58,515 nt of DNA, from contig JAEYOX010000094.1 of assembly GCA_023411265.1 (NCBI GenBank), forward strand, positions 1-58,515, read 5' to 3'. The translations under genes and the position numbers were made by a program. Positions 34,720 to 43,046 of the stretch are shown here, one piece after another (within the stretch, counting starts at the first letter, position 1; each line of letters begins with the position of its first letter). Below the pieces are notes generated by a model. That model ran no database searches, was not told the origin of the DNA, and was given only the letters and a program-made list of their open reading frames with translations. The DNA comes from Bacteroidota bacterium (lineage in GTDB: Bacteria > Bacteroidota > Bacteroidia > Flavobacteriales > Weeksellaceae).

Positions 34720-35442
34720 ATGCGAATTGTTTCTTTAGTTCCTTCCATCACAGAAACGTTGTTTGAGTTTGATCTCAATCATCATCAGATTGTGGGAAGA
34801 ACGAAATTCTGTATTCATCCTGAGGAAAAAATACGAAAGGTAGAAATCATCGGCGGAACCAAAAATCTAAATACAGAGAAAATAAAAGACCTGAAACCCG
34901 ACCTTATCATCGCCAATAAAGAAGAAAACACCAAGGAACAGGTGGAAATTCTGATGAAAGAATTTAAAGTCTGCGTTACGGACATTCAAAATATTGAGGA
35001 CAACCGGAATTTTATCTCCGAATTAGGTATTCTTCTTCAGCAAAACAGCGTTGCAGAAAAAATCAATTTTGAAACGGAAAAATCATTCAGCGGATTTGAA
35101 ACCGGAAGTCGGAAAAAAGCAGCATATCTTATTTGGAAGAACCCTTATATGACGGTGGGTTCAGATACATTCATTCACGAAGTTATGGAGAAACTAGGTT
35201 TTGAAAATGTTTTCAGAAATCAACTTCGATATCCTATTATTACTGCCGAAGAACTACAAAACACAGAATACATTTTACTTTCATCAGAACCTTTTCCTTT
35301 CAGGGAAAAACATGCTGAAGAACTTAAAAAAATTCTTCCTAAAGCTAAGATTATTTTGGTAGACGGTGAAGCTTTTTCCTGGTTCGGATCCCGGCCTTCC
35401 AAAAGCGGCGCTTATTACCGCTCGCTTGTTGATAATCTATAA
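34720..35442 (+). CDS. Helical-backbone metal receptor-like protein without signal peptide
   Basis: A 240-residue protein with the fold of BtuF/FhuD-type substrate-binding proteins: MRIVSLVPSITETLFEF at the start, KDLKPDLIIANKEENTKEQ, the long connecting helix near the middle, and the C-terminal lobe (VGSDTFIHEVMEKLGFENVF). It has no signal peptide or lipobox, so it is probably cytoplasmic, unlike transporter-linked members. It starts 9 bp after mgtE and probably shares its transcript. Its 3' end overlaps the convergent GAF gene by 6 bp. The ligand is unknown; cobalamin or haem-like compounds are possibilities only. Confidence 0.8.
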   Translation: MRIVSLVPSITETLFEFDLNHHQIVGRTKFCIHPEEKIRKVEIIGGTKNLNTEKIKDLKPDLIIANKEENTKEQVEILMKEFKVCVTDIQNIEDNRNFISELGILLQQNSVAEKINFETEKSFSGFETGSRKKAAYLIWKNPYMTVGSDTFIHEVMEKLGFENVFRNQLRYPIITAEELQNTEYILLSSEPFPFREKHAEELKKILPKAKIILVDGEAFSWFGSRPSKSGAYYRSLVDNL

Positions 35443-35886
35443 AATTTCTGGAAGTTTACCACACAACCATTCCATCAGTTGACGGTCTTCTTGGGTAAAA
35501 GGATTGATGCTGTGAGAATCGATATCAACCTGCCCTATATTTTTCCCATTTTTAAAAATAGGAACTACCAATTCAGCTTTGGTTTCTATAGAACACGCCA
35601 GATAATTGTCTTCCGCACGCACATCCGGAACCAAAAGTGTTTGTCCGGAAATGGCTACCTGCCCACAAATACCTCTTCCATAGGGTATTATGGTATGCTC
35701 TGTAGCTGCGCCCACGTACGGGCCCAGAACCAGCTCGTCTTTATCTCCGTTTTTAAAATAAAATCCCACCCAATTGAAGTACGGAATTTCCTGATTCAGA
35801 AGATGGCAAATTTTCTCCAGCTTCTCCACAGTATTCATTTTCGGGCTTTCTATGAGCGTTGAAAGTCTTTTTTTTAAGTGTGACAT
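35437..35886 (-). CDS. GAF-domain free methionine-(R)-sulfoxide reductase
   Basis: A 149-residue single-GAF enzyme that reduces free methionine-R-sulfoxide. The fRMsr motif is present: GICGQVAISGQTLLVPDV followed by YLACSIETKAELVVPI. Conserved cysteines C74 (GIC) and C98 (LAC) match the resolving and catalytic cysteines of E. coli YebR; the third, less conserved cysteine is not seen at the usual spacing. It is cytoplasmic and likely part of oxidative-damage repair. It lies 10 bp downstream of the 478-residue unknown gene. Confidence 0.88.
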   Translation of the reverse strand: MSHLKKRLSTLIESPKMNTVEKLEKICHLLNQEIPYFNWVGFYFKNGDKDELVLGPYVGAATEHTIIPYGRGICGQVAISGQTLLVPDVRAEDNYLACSIETKAELVVPIFKNGKNIGQVDIDSHSINPFTQEDRQLMEWLCGKLPEIL

Positions 35887-35896
35887 TTTTCTGATT

Positions 35897-37333
35897 TTAG
35901 GTGAATTCTCTTAACGAAACTTCTTCCTTGTATCCGAACATTCCTCTGTCTTTTATCATTTCAGCAACACCTTCCGGTACTTGGCTTTCCCAACCTGTTT
36001 CTGCATGGATGATTTTTTTGAGGATTTCCCGGGAATAGATTTCCGAATAATTCGGATTGTAGAATTTAATATCTTTTATTCTATTGTTGTGTTTGAAATA
36101 CTTATAAAGTTCTTTCAGATTATCGCTTACTTTCAAGTTGTTAGAATCTAACATTTCCTGTGTTTCAGGATCTTTGTAAGGATAAAGATACACCGTCATA
36201 TCGTTTCTGAAAAACTTACCGAACGCTTCCAGAATCCCTCCGGATAGGTTTTTGTAATACTCCTCATCAAACACCATCAATAGGTTGTTCACTCCCATTG
36301 CAATTCCAATTTTATGTCCGGTGAAAGTCGAGAAATAATCAATTAGGCGATAATATTCTGAAAAGTTTGAAATGATAACTGTATATCCTAATTGTGCAAG
36401 AACATCTACCCTATCCAGGAAATCCCTTTCGTCAATATCACCGTCTCCTTTGAGGTTAGAAATAGTGATTTCAAAAAGCACTTCGGTATCTTCCGGCGTA
36501 CACCCAGTATCTTCCCGAAACACTTTCAGTCCGCTTTCAAACATGTCAATATTGACCTTCGTTACTGGCCTGAAACTTCCTCTAACTGCAAAAATATTTT
36601 TTCGGTACAGCATATCTGCTGGCAGCATGTTTTTCCCGTCAGGATTGAAAATAACAGCATCCGTCATTCCGTTTTTTACCAGTTGCAGACTCATCAGTCT
36701 ATTATCGACATATTCAAATGCCGGCCCAGTGAAATCGATCATATCAATTTCAAGATCGTCCAGCGCAATATCATCGTACAGAGACTCTATCAGTCTTCGT
36801 GGATTATCATTATAGAAAAACACCCCATAAATAAGGTTGACTCCCAGATTCCCGAGGGTTTCCTGCTGAAGAGTGGTATTATTTTCTTTGAATTTAACAT
36901 GGATCACCACTTCGCTGTAGCCTTCCTGTTCATCCCGTTGAAAACGAACCCCTGCCCAGCCATGACCTTTGAATGTTTTTTCAAAGTTTATCGTGGTGAC
37001 GGTATTTGCATAAGAAAAAAAACGTCTTCCGGGATGATCTTTTCTGGAAAGGCGTTCTTCAATTAATGCTACTTCATACCTGAGCATCTTTCGCAGTCGG
37101 TTCTGGGTTACATACCGGTTTTGGGTCTCTTTTCCATAAATTGCATCCGAAAATTCCTTATCGTAGGCAGACATTGCTTTGGCAATGGTTTTGGACGCAC
37201 CACCGGCGCGAAAGAAGTGGCGAACTGTTTCCTGTCCGGCACCTATTTCCGCAAAAGTTCCATAGATATTAGAATCGAGATTGATAGCTAAAGCTTTTTG
37301 CTTTGGAGTAAGTTTTTGCTTAATCAAAGACAT
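35897..37333 (-). CDS. Conserved 478-residue protein of unknown function
   Basis: A large cytoplasmic protein with no signal peptide or membrane helix. It begins with a strongly patterned segment (LTPKQKALAINLDSNIYGTFAE, then IGAGQETVRHFFRAGGASKTIAKAMSAYDK), with GxGQ and GG turns, and has a middle part with several beta-alpha units (VLAQLGYTVIISNFSEYYRLIDYFS) and MGVNNLL. I remember near-identical families in Bacteroidota, sometimes labelled TonB-dependent receptor or nicotinate-nucleotide adenylyltransferase; neither label is supported here, since there is no barrel, plug or HxGH motif. Operon with the fRMsr gene (10 bp gap) is the only functional hint. Confidence 0.75.
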   Translation of the reverse strand: MSLIKQKLTPKQKALAINLDSNIYGTFAEIGAGQETVRHFFRAGGASKTIAKAMSAYDKEFSDAIYGKETQNRYVTQNRLRKMLRYEVALIEERLSRKDHPGRRFFSYANTVTTINFEKTFKGHGWAGVRFQRDEQEGYSEVVIHVKFKENNTTLQQETLGNLGVNLIYGVFFYNDNPRRLIESLYDDIALDDLEIDMIDFTGPAFEYVDNRLMSLQLVKNGMTDAVIFNPDGKNMLPADMLYRKNIFAVRGSFRPVTKVNIDMFESGLKVFREDTGCTPEDTEVLFEITISNLKGDGDIDERDFLDRVDVLAQLGYTVIISNFSEYYRLIDYFSTFTGHKIGIAMGVNNLLMVFDEEYYKNLSGGILEAFGKFFRNDMTVYLYPYKDPETQEMLDSNNLKVSDNLKELYKYFKHNNRIKDIKFYNPNYSEIYSREILKKIIHAETGWESQVPEGVAEMIKDRGMFGYKEEVSLREFT

Positions 37334-37380
37334 TTTTGAAATTTTTGTAAATTTACGAAATTAACCCTAACATTAAAAAA

Positions 37381-38145
37381 ATGCAGCTTAAATTTTTAGG
37401 AACCGGAACTTCCCAAGGAATCCCTGTGATAGGCTGCAATTGTAAGGTATGCACTTCTTCCGACCCAAAAGACACTCGTTTCAGGGCATCGGTTCTTATT
37501 ACAACTGATCAGAATAAAAAAATCTTGATTGATTGTGGCCCGGATTTTCGTCAGCAAATGCTGATCAACAACGAACATAATGTAGACGCAATACTACTGA
37601 CCCACGAACATAACGACCATATCATTGGTTTGGATGATGTGCGACCGATAATCTTCCGAAATAAAAACGATATGTCCATTTATAGTAGCCCGCGGGTTTC
37701 GGAAGAATTAAAATTACGGTTTCCCTACGCTTTTGCCGAAGTGAAATATCCCGGTGCGCCTTCCTTCGAATTGCATGAGATTCGTGAACGCTTCCAGATT
37801 TTGGATGCTGAGATAGAAGCAGTTGAAGTACTACATGACCAGCTGAGCATTCATGGATTTAAATTTAAAAACCTCGTTTATATAACGGATGCCAGTTATA
37901 TTTCTGAAAGAGAAAAACAGAAGTTAATGAATCTGGACCACCTCATCCTGAATTGTATCCGAAAAGATAACCCGCATCCTGCCCATTTCATTTTGCCGGA
38001 TATTTTACAGCTGGCCGACGAATTGAAACCCAAGAATCTTTATTTGACGCACATCAGTCATCATTTCGGGAAACACTGTGAAGAAGAGAAACAGCTTCCG
38101 GATAATATCCATATTGCTTTCGATGGACAGGAAATTAATTTTTAG
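37381..38145 (+). CDS. MBL-fold metal-dependent hydrolase (PhnP-like)
   Basis: A 254-residue metallo-beta-lactamase-fold phosphodiesterase-like enzyme. The metal-binding motif HEHNDH (H75, H77, D79, H80) and the GTGTSQGIP start are those of the PhnP/YycJ-RNase Z-type group; the substrate is unknown. Four cysteines near residues 19-24 and 52 (CNCKVC, DCGPD) may form a structural site, as in PhnP. The C-terminal HISHH supplies further ligands. It is divergent from the 478-residue gene, with about 47 bp between them. Confidence 0.88.
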   Translation: MQLKFLGTGTSQGIPVIGCNCKVCTSSDPKDTRFRASVLITTDQNKKILIDCGPDFRQQMLINNEHNVDAILLTHEHNDHIIGLDDVRPIIFRNKNDMSIYSSPRVSEELKLRFPYAFAEVKYPGAPSFELHEIRERFQILDAEIEAVEVLHDQLSIHGFKFKNLVYITDASYISEREKQKLMNLDHLILNCIRKDNPHPAHFILPDILQLADELKPKNLYLTHISHHFGKHCEEEKQLPDNIHIAFDGQEINF

Positions 38146-38191
38146 CAAGGAAAATTCAGCTAAAAAATTTAAACTTTCTATAAAATTATTA

Positions 38192-38199
38192 TATATTTG
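38192..38199 (+). promoter_or_regulatory. Putative -7 box of tRNA-Leu
   Basis: TATATTTG matches TAnnTTTG, 12 bp before the tRNA 5' end. Confidence 0.45.
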
Positions 38200-38211
38200 C
38201 ACACCTTTTAA

Positions 38212-38293
38212 GCCCAGATGGCGGAATTGGTAGACGCGTTGGTCTCAAACACCAATGCCGAAAGGCGTGCCGGTTCGATCCCGGCTCTGGGTA
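38212..38293 (+). tRNA. tRNA-Leu (anticodon CAA)
   Basis: The acceptor arms GCCCAGA and TCTGGGT pair (one G-U). The anticodon stem TTGGT / ACCAA holds the loop CTCAAAC, with anticodon CAA at 38246-38248. The long variable arm of a class II tRNA (TGCCGAAAGGCGT) and the T-arm GGTTCGATCC fit tRNA-Leu. The 3' CCA is not encoded. It reads UUG codons. Confidence 0.95.
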
Positions 38294-38296
38294 CGA

Positions 38297-38335
38297 AAAA
38301 CCGAAAGTATTTTACTTTTCGGTTTTTTTTATTTT
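38297..38335 (+). terminator. Terminator of tRNA-Leu
   Basis: Arms CCGAAAGTA and TACTTTTCGG (one bulged base) are followed by an eight-T run. Confidence 0.8.
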
Positions 38336-38651
38336 CAAAAAACCCAACTAATTTAATCATTTTTTTTGTAAAATATCTTACACCACCCTGATAGTTATCA
38401 TAAAACTTTTGCCATACACCGGAGTAAGATGCAAAATTTATATTAAATAGGTTATTTATTTCGCAAATCTTCACTAAAGACCATAGACATGAGTAATAGT
38501 AACAATAATTCCATTATTTTATTATAAATTCACAATTAAACCGTTAAAATCAAGATATATATCATAAAAAATACCTGCTTTCAATTATTATATCTCAATG
38601 ATTCAGCTTATCTTTGAATAAGAAAATCAGAAACAATTAAAACTCTTTATT
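38336..38651. other. Intergenic region between tRNA-Leu and the YceI cluster
   Basis: It holds the promoter box of the next operon at 38609-38616. No gene is seen; the minus-strand frame 38208-38474 includes the tRNA itself and is spurious. No att duplication of the tRNA end or integrase fragment is recognised. Confidence 0.4.
38609..38616 (+). promoter_or_regulatory. Putative -7 box of the YceI cluster
   Basis: TATCTTTG matches TAnnTTTG, 35 bp before the first YceI gene. Confidence 0.4.
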
Positions 38652-39182
38652 ATGAAACCGAAAGTAAATTTAAAAAGACTGGTGTTGGTATTCGTTTTCT
38701 TTGCAGGATTACTTTCTGCACAAAATATCACAGGGAAATCTACTAAGATTACCGTATCTGGAACCTCACCTATGCATGACTGGAGCATGACTTCTTCTTC
38801 TGGGGATTTCAGCGCTACAGTGAACGGTAACATTATTAATAATGTAAAATTCAGTACTCCGGCGGCACAACTGAAAAGCACAAAGGGGAAAATGATGGAT
38901 AATAAAGCTCATAAAGCATTGAAATCGGACAAAAATCCAAACATCACCTTTACAGCTGCATCCTTGAATCTTGGCAAAAGCACTTTAACAGGTAAGCTTA
39001 CCATCGCCGGAGTAACAAAAGATGTAAATTTCCCTGTTACGGTAGCTAAAAATGGAAATTCTTATACGATTTCAGGTACAGAAAGCATTTTACTTTCCGC
39101 TTTCAACATGGAAAGACCTGGATTTATGGGAGTGAAAACCGGTGACGGTGTTACGATCACGGTAACTATTAATGCTAACTAA
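38652..39182 (+). CDS. Secreted YceI-family protein
   Basis: A 176-residue periplasmic protein with a signal peptide (cut about after LLSAQ) and a single YceI lipocalin-like beta-barrel: TKITVSGTSPMHDWSM, VKFSTPAAQLKST, KALKSDKNPNITFTAAS, LTGKLTIAGVTKDVNFPV, FGVKTGDG-type end (FMGVKTGDGVTITVTIN). YceI proteins bind isoprenoid or quinone-like hydrophobic ligands, or are stress-induced. It is the first gene of a cluster with a barrel protein (24 bp downstream) and a second, divergent YceI-like gene. Confidence 0.88.
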   Translation: MKPKVNLKRLVLVFVFFAGLLSAQNITGKSTKITVSGTSPMHDWSMTSSSGDFSATVNGNIINNVKFSTPAAQLKSTKGKMMDNKAHKALKSDKNPNITFTAASLNLGKSTLTGKLTIAGVTKDVNFPVTVAKNGNSYTISGTESILLSAFNMERPGFMGVKTGDGVTITVTINAN

Positions 39183-39206
39183 TGTATAATATATAAGTTT
39201 AAAAAT

Positions 39207-40562
39207 ATGAAAACCTCAATGATTAAAATTTCAGCAGCGGCCTTTGTTTTTGCTGCAGGATTGATGTACGCTCAGGAAGAAACTCCCTCTATGAGAGCCT
39301 ATCTGGCACCGGAAAAATATAGCAAAAATGTATTTGAAGATCCTAAAATCGAAGCCCCGGAATACAACGGAGTACAGGTGACTGTGGGCGGCGACTTTGC
39401 TCTTCAGTTTCAGGCATTGGAACATAGCACCGAAGCAGCTTCCCTCGGAATCCTAAATACAACCGGAGGCACTACAGGAATTCCTGCAGCACCTAATACA
39501 CTGAGAGTAATGGGATCCGATTTCAATCTTCCCACAGCGAACTTGGATGTTAATGCTTACCTTTCTAAAGGGGTGAAATTGCATCTTAGAACTTATCTGT
39601 CCGCAAGACACCACAACGAAGCTTGGGTAAAAGGCGGATACCTGCAAATTGATAATTTGGATTTCATTCAGGAAGGATTCGCATCTGAAATCATGAAACA
39701 TGCCCGTATAAAAGTAGGTATGGACGAACTGAACTACGGTGATGCCCATTTCAGAAGAACTGACAACGGAAAAGCACTTACCAATCCTTTTGTGGGAAAT
39801 TATATAATGGACAGTTTTACTACTGAAGCTTTTGGTGAAGTATATGGTTTTTACAACAACATTGTAGGTATGATTGGGGTTTCCAATGGTAAACTGAACC
39901 AAACTGCTGTAAAAGGAGTGAATGATAATGCACCTTCTATTTATGCAAAAGTGGCCTATGACAAGCAAATTCAAAGCGATCTTAGGGTTAGACTTTCAGG
40001 ATCTGTAATAAAAACCGACGGACTTTCCACAGGCGGTTACTTGTATAGCGGGGACAGGGCAGGATCCAGATACTATTATGTATTATTGACAGAAAATGAT
40101 CTGATGGGAACCAATAACTATGCAACCGGAAGATTCAACCCTAATTTCAGAAAAATGCTAGCGTTCCAGATAAATCCTTTTATTAAATATCAGGGGTTGG
40201 AATTCTTCGGACTTTTCGAACATGTGTCTGGCAACAGACTGGTAAATGCTACTACTGAGAGAGATACTGACGGATCTTACACCCAACTGGGAGCAGAATT
40301 ACTCTACAGATTAGGAAATAAAGAACAGTTCTATTTAGGTGGAAGATACAACAGCGTAAGCGGTAAAGACTGGAAAGACGCGCCGGAAAGAAAAATAAAT
40401 CGTTTCAATATTGGTGGCGGCTGGTATATGACTCCGAATGTGTTGGCAAAAATAGAATATGTAAATCAGGAATATAACAACAGTGATGTCTGGGGCCCAA
40501 CCAACGCACTGAAAGGAGGAAAATTTAACGGTATAATGCTGGAAGCAACTATCGGTTTCTAA
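39207..40562 (+). CDS. Outer-membrane beta-barrel protein (porin-like)
   Basis: A 451-residue protein with signal peptide (cut near LMYAQ) and many amphipathic strands ending in aromatic residues (LKLHLRTYLSARHHNEAWVKGGYL-like stretches; GFYNNIVGMIGVSN; KIEYVNQEYNNS), typical of a large beta barrel of about 16-18 strands, with the last residue F (LEATIGF). It contains no TonB box or plug. It may be a porin of phosphate/sugar type; the family is not recognised. It is 24 bp from the upstream YceI gene and ends before a terminator. Confidence 0.75.
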   Translation: MKTSMIKISAAAFVFAAGLMYAQEETPSMRAYLAPEKYSKNVFEDPKIEAPEYNGVQVTVGGDFALQFQALEHSTEAASLGILNTTGGTTGIPAAPNTLRVMGSDFNLPTANLDVNAYLSKGVKLHLRTYLSARHHNEAWVKGGYLQIDNLDFIQEGFASEIMKHARIKVGMDELNYGDAHFRRTDNGKALTNPFVGNYIMDSFTTEAFGEVYGFYNNIVGMIGVSNGKLNQTAVKGVNDNAPSIYAKVAYDKQIQSDLRVRLSGSVIKTDGLSTGGYLYSGDRAGSRYYYVLLTENDLMGTNNYATGRFNPNFRKMLAFQINPFIKYQGLEFFGLFEHVSGNRLVNATTERDTDGSYTQLGAELLYRLGNKEQFYLGGRYNSVSGKDWKDAPERKINRFNIGGGWYMTPNVLAKIEYVNQEYNNSDVWGPTNALKGGKFNGIMLEATIGF

Positions 40563-40583
40563 TAAGTAGTTTTTCATGATGAA

Positions 40584-40615
40584 GGGGGGCATATTTTTTG
40601 TGCTCCCTTTTTTTT
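40584..40615 (+). terminator. Terminator after the barrel gene
   Basis: Arms GGGGGC and GCTCCC (with G-U) and a loop of T-rich sequence are followed by eight T. It falls between the barrel gene and the second YceI-like gene. Confidence 0.65.
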
Positions 40616-40628
40616 AAATCTAATGGTG

Positions 40629-41132
40629 ATGAAAAAAATAATATCCCTATTGTTTCTCATTATTTCGGGATTTCTCTTCTCTCAGGTCAACAATGTTGTA
40701 GTGAACGGAAAGACGAACGTCAATACGTTCAAATGTACCCACAACAAGTTTAACCAAGCCAGCAATAACTATTCCTTTAAAAAAAATCAACTGCCTTATC
40801 TGCAGTTGGAAGTCAGTCATTTTGATTGCCAAAACCGAATTATGACACAGGATCTGAGAAAGACCTTAAAAGCAGACCAGTATCCTACAATGTATGTCCG
40901 GTTTCTCAGTTTTCAGAAAGTAAGCGAAAAGCAATACACCGCAACCATAGAAGTGAAACTTACCGACAAAATCCGGAATTATACCACCAGCTTTTATCCT
41001 GTTAATAATACTTTAGTTGGTAGAGAATATGTCCGTTTTAGTGATTTCGGACTGAAAGCCCCCACAAAAATGGGAGGAATGATCGTAGTGGAAGATCAGC
41101 TTAATCTCGTTCTCACACTCAATCATTTATAA
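40629..41132 (+). CDS. Secreted YceI-like protein (divergent)
   Basis: A 167-residue periplasmic protein with signal peptide MKKIISLLFLIISGFLFSQ. The mature part has the YceI pattern in degenerate form: VNTFKCTHN, LRKTLKADQYPTMYVRFLSF, IEVKLTDKIRNYTTSFYPV. Three cysteines are present. The ATG at 40629 (or at 40623) starts it, about 14 bp after a terminator. It probably belongs functionally to the YceI / barrel pair upstream, but could be read from its own promoter. Confidence 0.7.
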   Translation: MKKIISLLFLIISGFLFSQVNNVVVNGKTNVNTFKCTHNKFNQASNNYSFKKNQLPYLQLEVSHFDCQNRIMTQDLRKTLKADQYPTMYVRFLSFQKVSEKQYTATIEVKLTDKIRNYTTSFYPVNNTLVGREYVRFSDFGLKAPTKMGGMIVVEDQLNLVLTLNHL

Positions 41133-41140
41133 ATCAATTT

Positions 41141-41818
41141 TTAGGGATAGTGTCTGATGATTCCAACATCTGAAGGCGTCCACAAAGCCGCTTTTTTCCC
41201 CGAAACTTTTAGCGCATGATTGGTCCATGTATTACACGTATATAAGAAACTGTATGATCCTTTCGCTTCATAAAACGCATCGTTATCGGCATATCGCGCA
41301 TTGGTAGGTATAAAAATATAATTTCCGGCCACATCTTTTTCCATTGTTTCATCTACGAAAAGAATCAAATTCAGATATTGTCTTTCCGTCATTACAAAAG
41401 ATTTCACCGAATCATTCACTTCTATTTTATCGTAATACGTGGCGTGAACTGCAGCATCACCAAGCCAGAAAGCCGCTCTAAAAGCAGTGGAAAATTTCAA
41501 ATCAGCCCAAGTTGGCGTGTTCAGATAAAAACCTTTGTCTCCCCATCCGATAGAAAGGTATCGATAATTATCCCTTTTAGACAATGTGTTTTCAAAAGGA
41601 AATTTTTCACTCCAGTCGATATAGGAAGATTTCACCGGAACAACAATATCAGTGTGCATCCCGTTGGTTTTTATATATCCGCGAACCACTTTGGGCTCTG
41701 GTGTTGCCTCGGCCTGAACCGGAAAAAAGGGAAGAAAATAACCTAATAACAGATATACAAACACCAATCCTGCCACGGTGGCAATAGTTCTGAAAATAAT
41801 AATGAAGGTTTTTTGCAA
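41141..41818 (-). CDS. DUF2459 (TIGR02117-type) membrane-anchored protein
   Basis: A 225-residue protein with an N-terminal membrane helix (about residues 7-29) and a periplasmic domain carrying the family segments GYIKTNGMHTDIVVP, YLSIGWGDKGFYLNTP, and the C-terminal YTCNTWTNHALKVSG with a conserved Cys/Thr/Asn-rich active-site-like motif. The family is uncharacterised, with a papain/NlpC-like look (C, H and N/D residues). It is convergent with the YceI-like gene, 8 bp apart. Confidence 0.82.
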   Translation of the reverse strand: MQKTFIIIFRTIATVAGLVFVYLLLGYFLPFFPVQAEATPEPKVVRGYIKTNGMHTDIVVPVKSSYIDWSEKFPFENTLSKRDNYRYLSIGWGDKGFYLNTPTWADLKFSTAFRAAFWLGDAAVHATYYDKIEVNDSVKSFVMTERQYLNLILFVDETMEKDVAGNYIFIPTNARYADNDAFYEAKGSYSFLYTCNTWTNHALKVSGKKAALWTPSDVGIIRHYP

Positions 41819-41928
41819 TGGTTCAGCTTCTAAATAGTATTTTCTAAAGTTACGGAATTATTAATTCTGCCAAAACATTTGGAAATGATGAAATACTTTG
41901 TATATTTAATAACCAAAACATCATATTC

Positions 41929-42009
41929 ATGCGAAAAAAATCTACTGCACAAAAGAAAAATAAAATTCGGGTAAAAACAGCTCCTAAAAGAGTCCAAAAA
42001 AAATACTGA
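41929..42009 (+). CDS. Possible 26-residue basic protein
   Basis: The ATG at 41929 opens a 26-codon frame ending in TGA at 42007-42009. The peptide is very basic, with lysines and arginines making up half of it (MRKKSTAQKKNKIRVKTAPK at the start). It is too short for ordinary ORF calling. It lies alone between divergent... rather, between the DUF2459 gene (minus) and queG (minus), on the opposite strand to both. It might bind nucleic acid or ribosomes. A chance AT-rich frame cannot be excluded. Confidence 0.35.
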   Translation: MRKKSTAQKKNKIRVKTAPKRVQKKY

Positions 42010-42042
42010 TTGTCAATAACGGATTTCAAGATCAGTAAAAAG

Positions 42043-42966
42043 CTATTCCAAAAAGCCGATATTTCTCTTCAACCCTGAAAATTTCGTTCTTTTTACAGGA
42101 GATTTCCGGAAGATTTCCGAGAATAAGTCCTGAGAAAGTTCCTTCCATTCTTTTTTTCGATGAGTTTTCAGAAAGTTATTGGGCGCAAATCTCGGCTGTT
42201 GATGCTGAACCGAAAACCGGTTCCACGGACACACATCCTGACAAATATCGCAACCGAACATCCAATCTTCCATTTTCCCTGCAAAGCTTTCAGGAATTTC
42301 ATTTTTCAATTCAATGGTAGCATAAGAAATACACTTGCTACCGTTGATAATTTTTTCCTCAACTATCGCATCAGTCGGACAGGCATCAATACATCTTGTA
42401 CATGTTCCACAATAATCCTTTGCCGGAGCATCTTCTTCCAATTCGAGATCGCAGATTATTTCTGCCAGGAAAAAAAACGAACCTTTGTTTTTAGTAATGA
42501 GGTTGGCATTTTTTCCTATCCACCCTATTCCGGACCGGCTTCCCCAACTTCTTTCCATAATGGGAGCGGAATCAGTAAAGACTCTGCACTGAAAATCCCC
42601 GATTTCTTCTTTCAACTCTAAGACCATTTCTCTGAGAATTTCTTTAATTACCTCATGATAATCTTCACCATAAGCGTATTTGGAAATTTTAAAATTATCC
42701 AGAGTTTCAATCTTTTCTTTGGGGAAATAATTGTAAGATAAGGAAATAACCGATTGTGAACCTTCTACTAGTTTTCTGGGATCCAATCTTTTATCAAAAT
42801 GATTTTCCATATAATGCATTTCTCCGTGATAACCCTGATTCAGATATTTTTCCAGAAACCGAGCATCATCTTCCAGAAAAACAGCCTTAGAAATTCCACA
42901 ATCCTGAAAGCCAAATTTTTTTGCCTTGGATTTTATAAGAGCTGAATATCGCTGTGCATTTGCCAT
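42043..42966 (-). CDS. queG: Epoxyqueuosine reductase
   Basis: Reduces epoxyqueuosine to queuosine in tRNA, using cobalamin and two [4Fe-4S] clusters. Cluster motifs are YCGTCTRCIDACPT (about residues 184-197) and CDICQDVCPWN (about 238-248). The N-terminal cobalamin domain shows GFQDCGISKAVFLEDDARFLEKYL. At 307 residues it is the short form without the C-terminal HEAT region. No other queuosine gene is nearby. Confidence 0.95.
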   Translation of the reverse strand: MANAQRYSALIKSKAKKFGFQDCGISKAVFLEDDARFLEKYLNQGYHGEMHYMENHFDKRLDPRKLVEGSQSVISLSYNYFPKEKIETLDNFKISKYAYGEDYHEVIKEILREMVLELKEEIGDFQCRVFTDSAPIMERSWGSRSGIGWIGKNANLITKNKGSFFFLAEIICDLELEEDAPAKDYCGTCTRCIDACPTDAIVEEKIINGSKCISYATIELKNEIPESFAGKMEDWMFGCDICQDVCPWNRFSVQHQQPRFAPNNFLKTHRKKEWKELSQDLFSEIFRKSPVKRTKFSGLKRNIGFLE

Positions 42967-42995
42967 AAACCAAGTTGCAAAACTAATAATTTTTA

Positions 42996-43003
42996 TACTT
43001 TTG
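42996..43003 (+). promoter_or_regulatory. Putative promoter of the rhodanese gene
   Basis: TACTTTTG (42996-43003) matches TAnnTTTG, with TTG 18 bp upstream at 42975-42977. Confidence 0.45.
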
Positions 43004-43046
43004 TTCGCTGGAACACAGCTGAGTTTTAACCAATAATGATGTAATC

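Noticed and set aside
38208..38474. 88-codon minus-strand frame over tRNA-Leu
   Set aside because: Its C-terminal part is the reverse complement of the tRNA itself (the familiar spurious AGIEPARLSA type of translation), and no family signal is seen.
38212..38651. Integration site at tRNA-Leu
   Set aside because: No repeat of the tRNA 3' end, integrase or foreign-looking gene follows.
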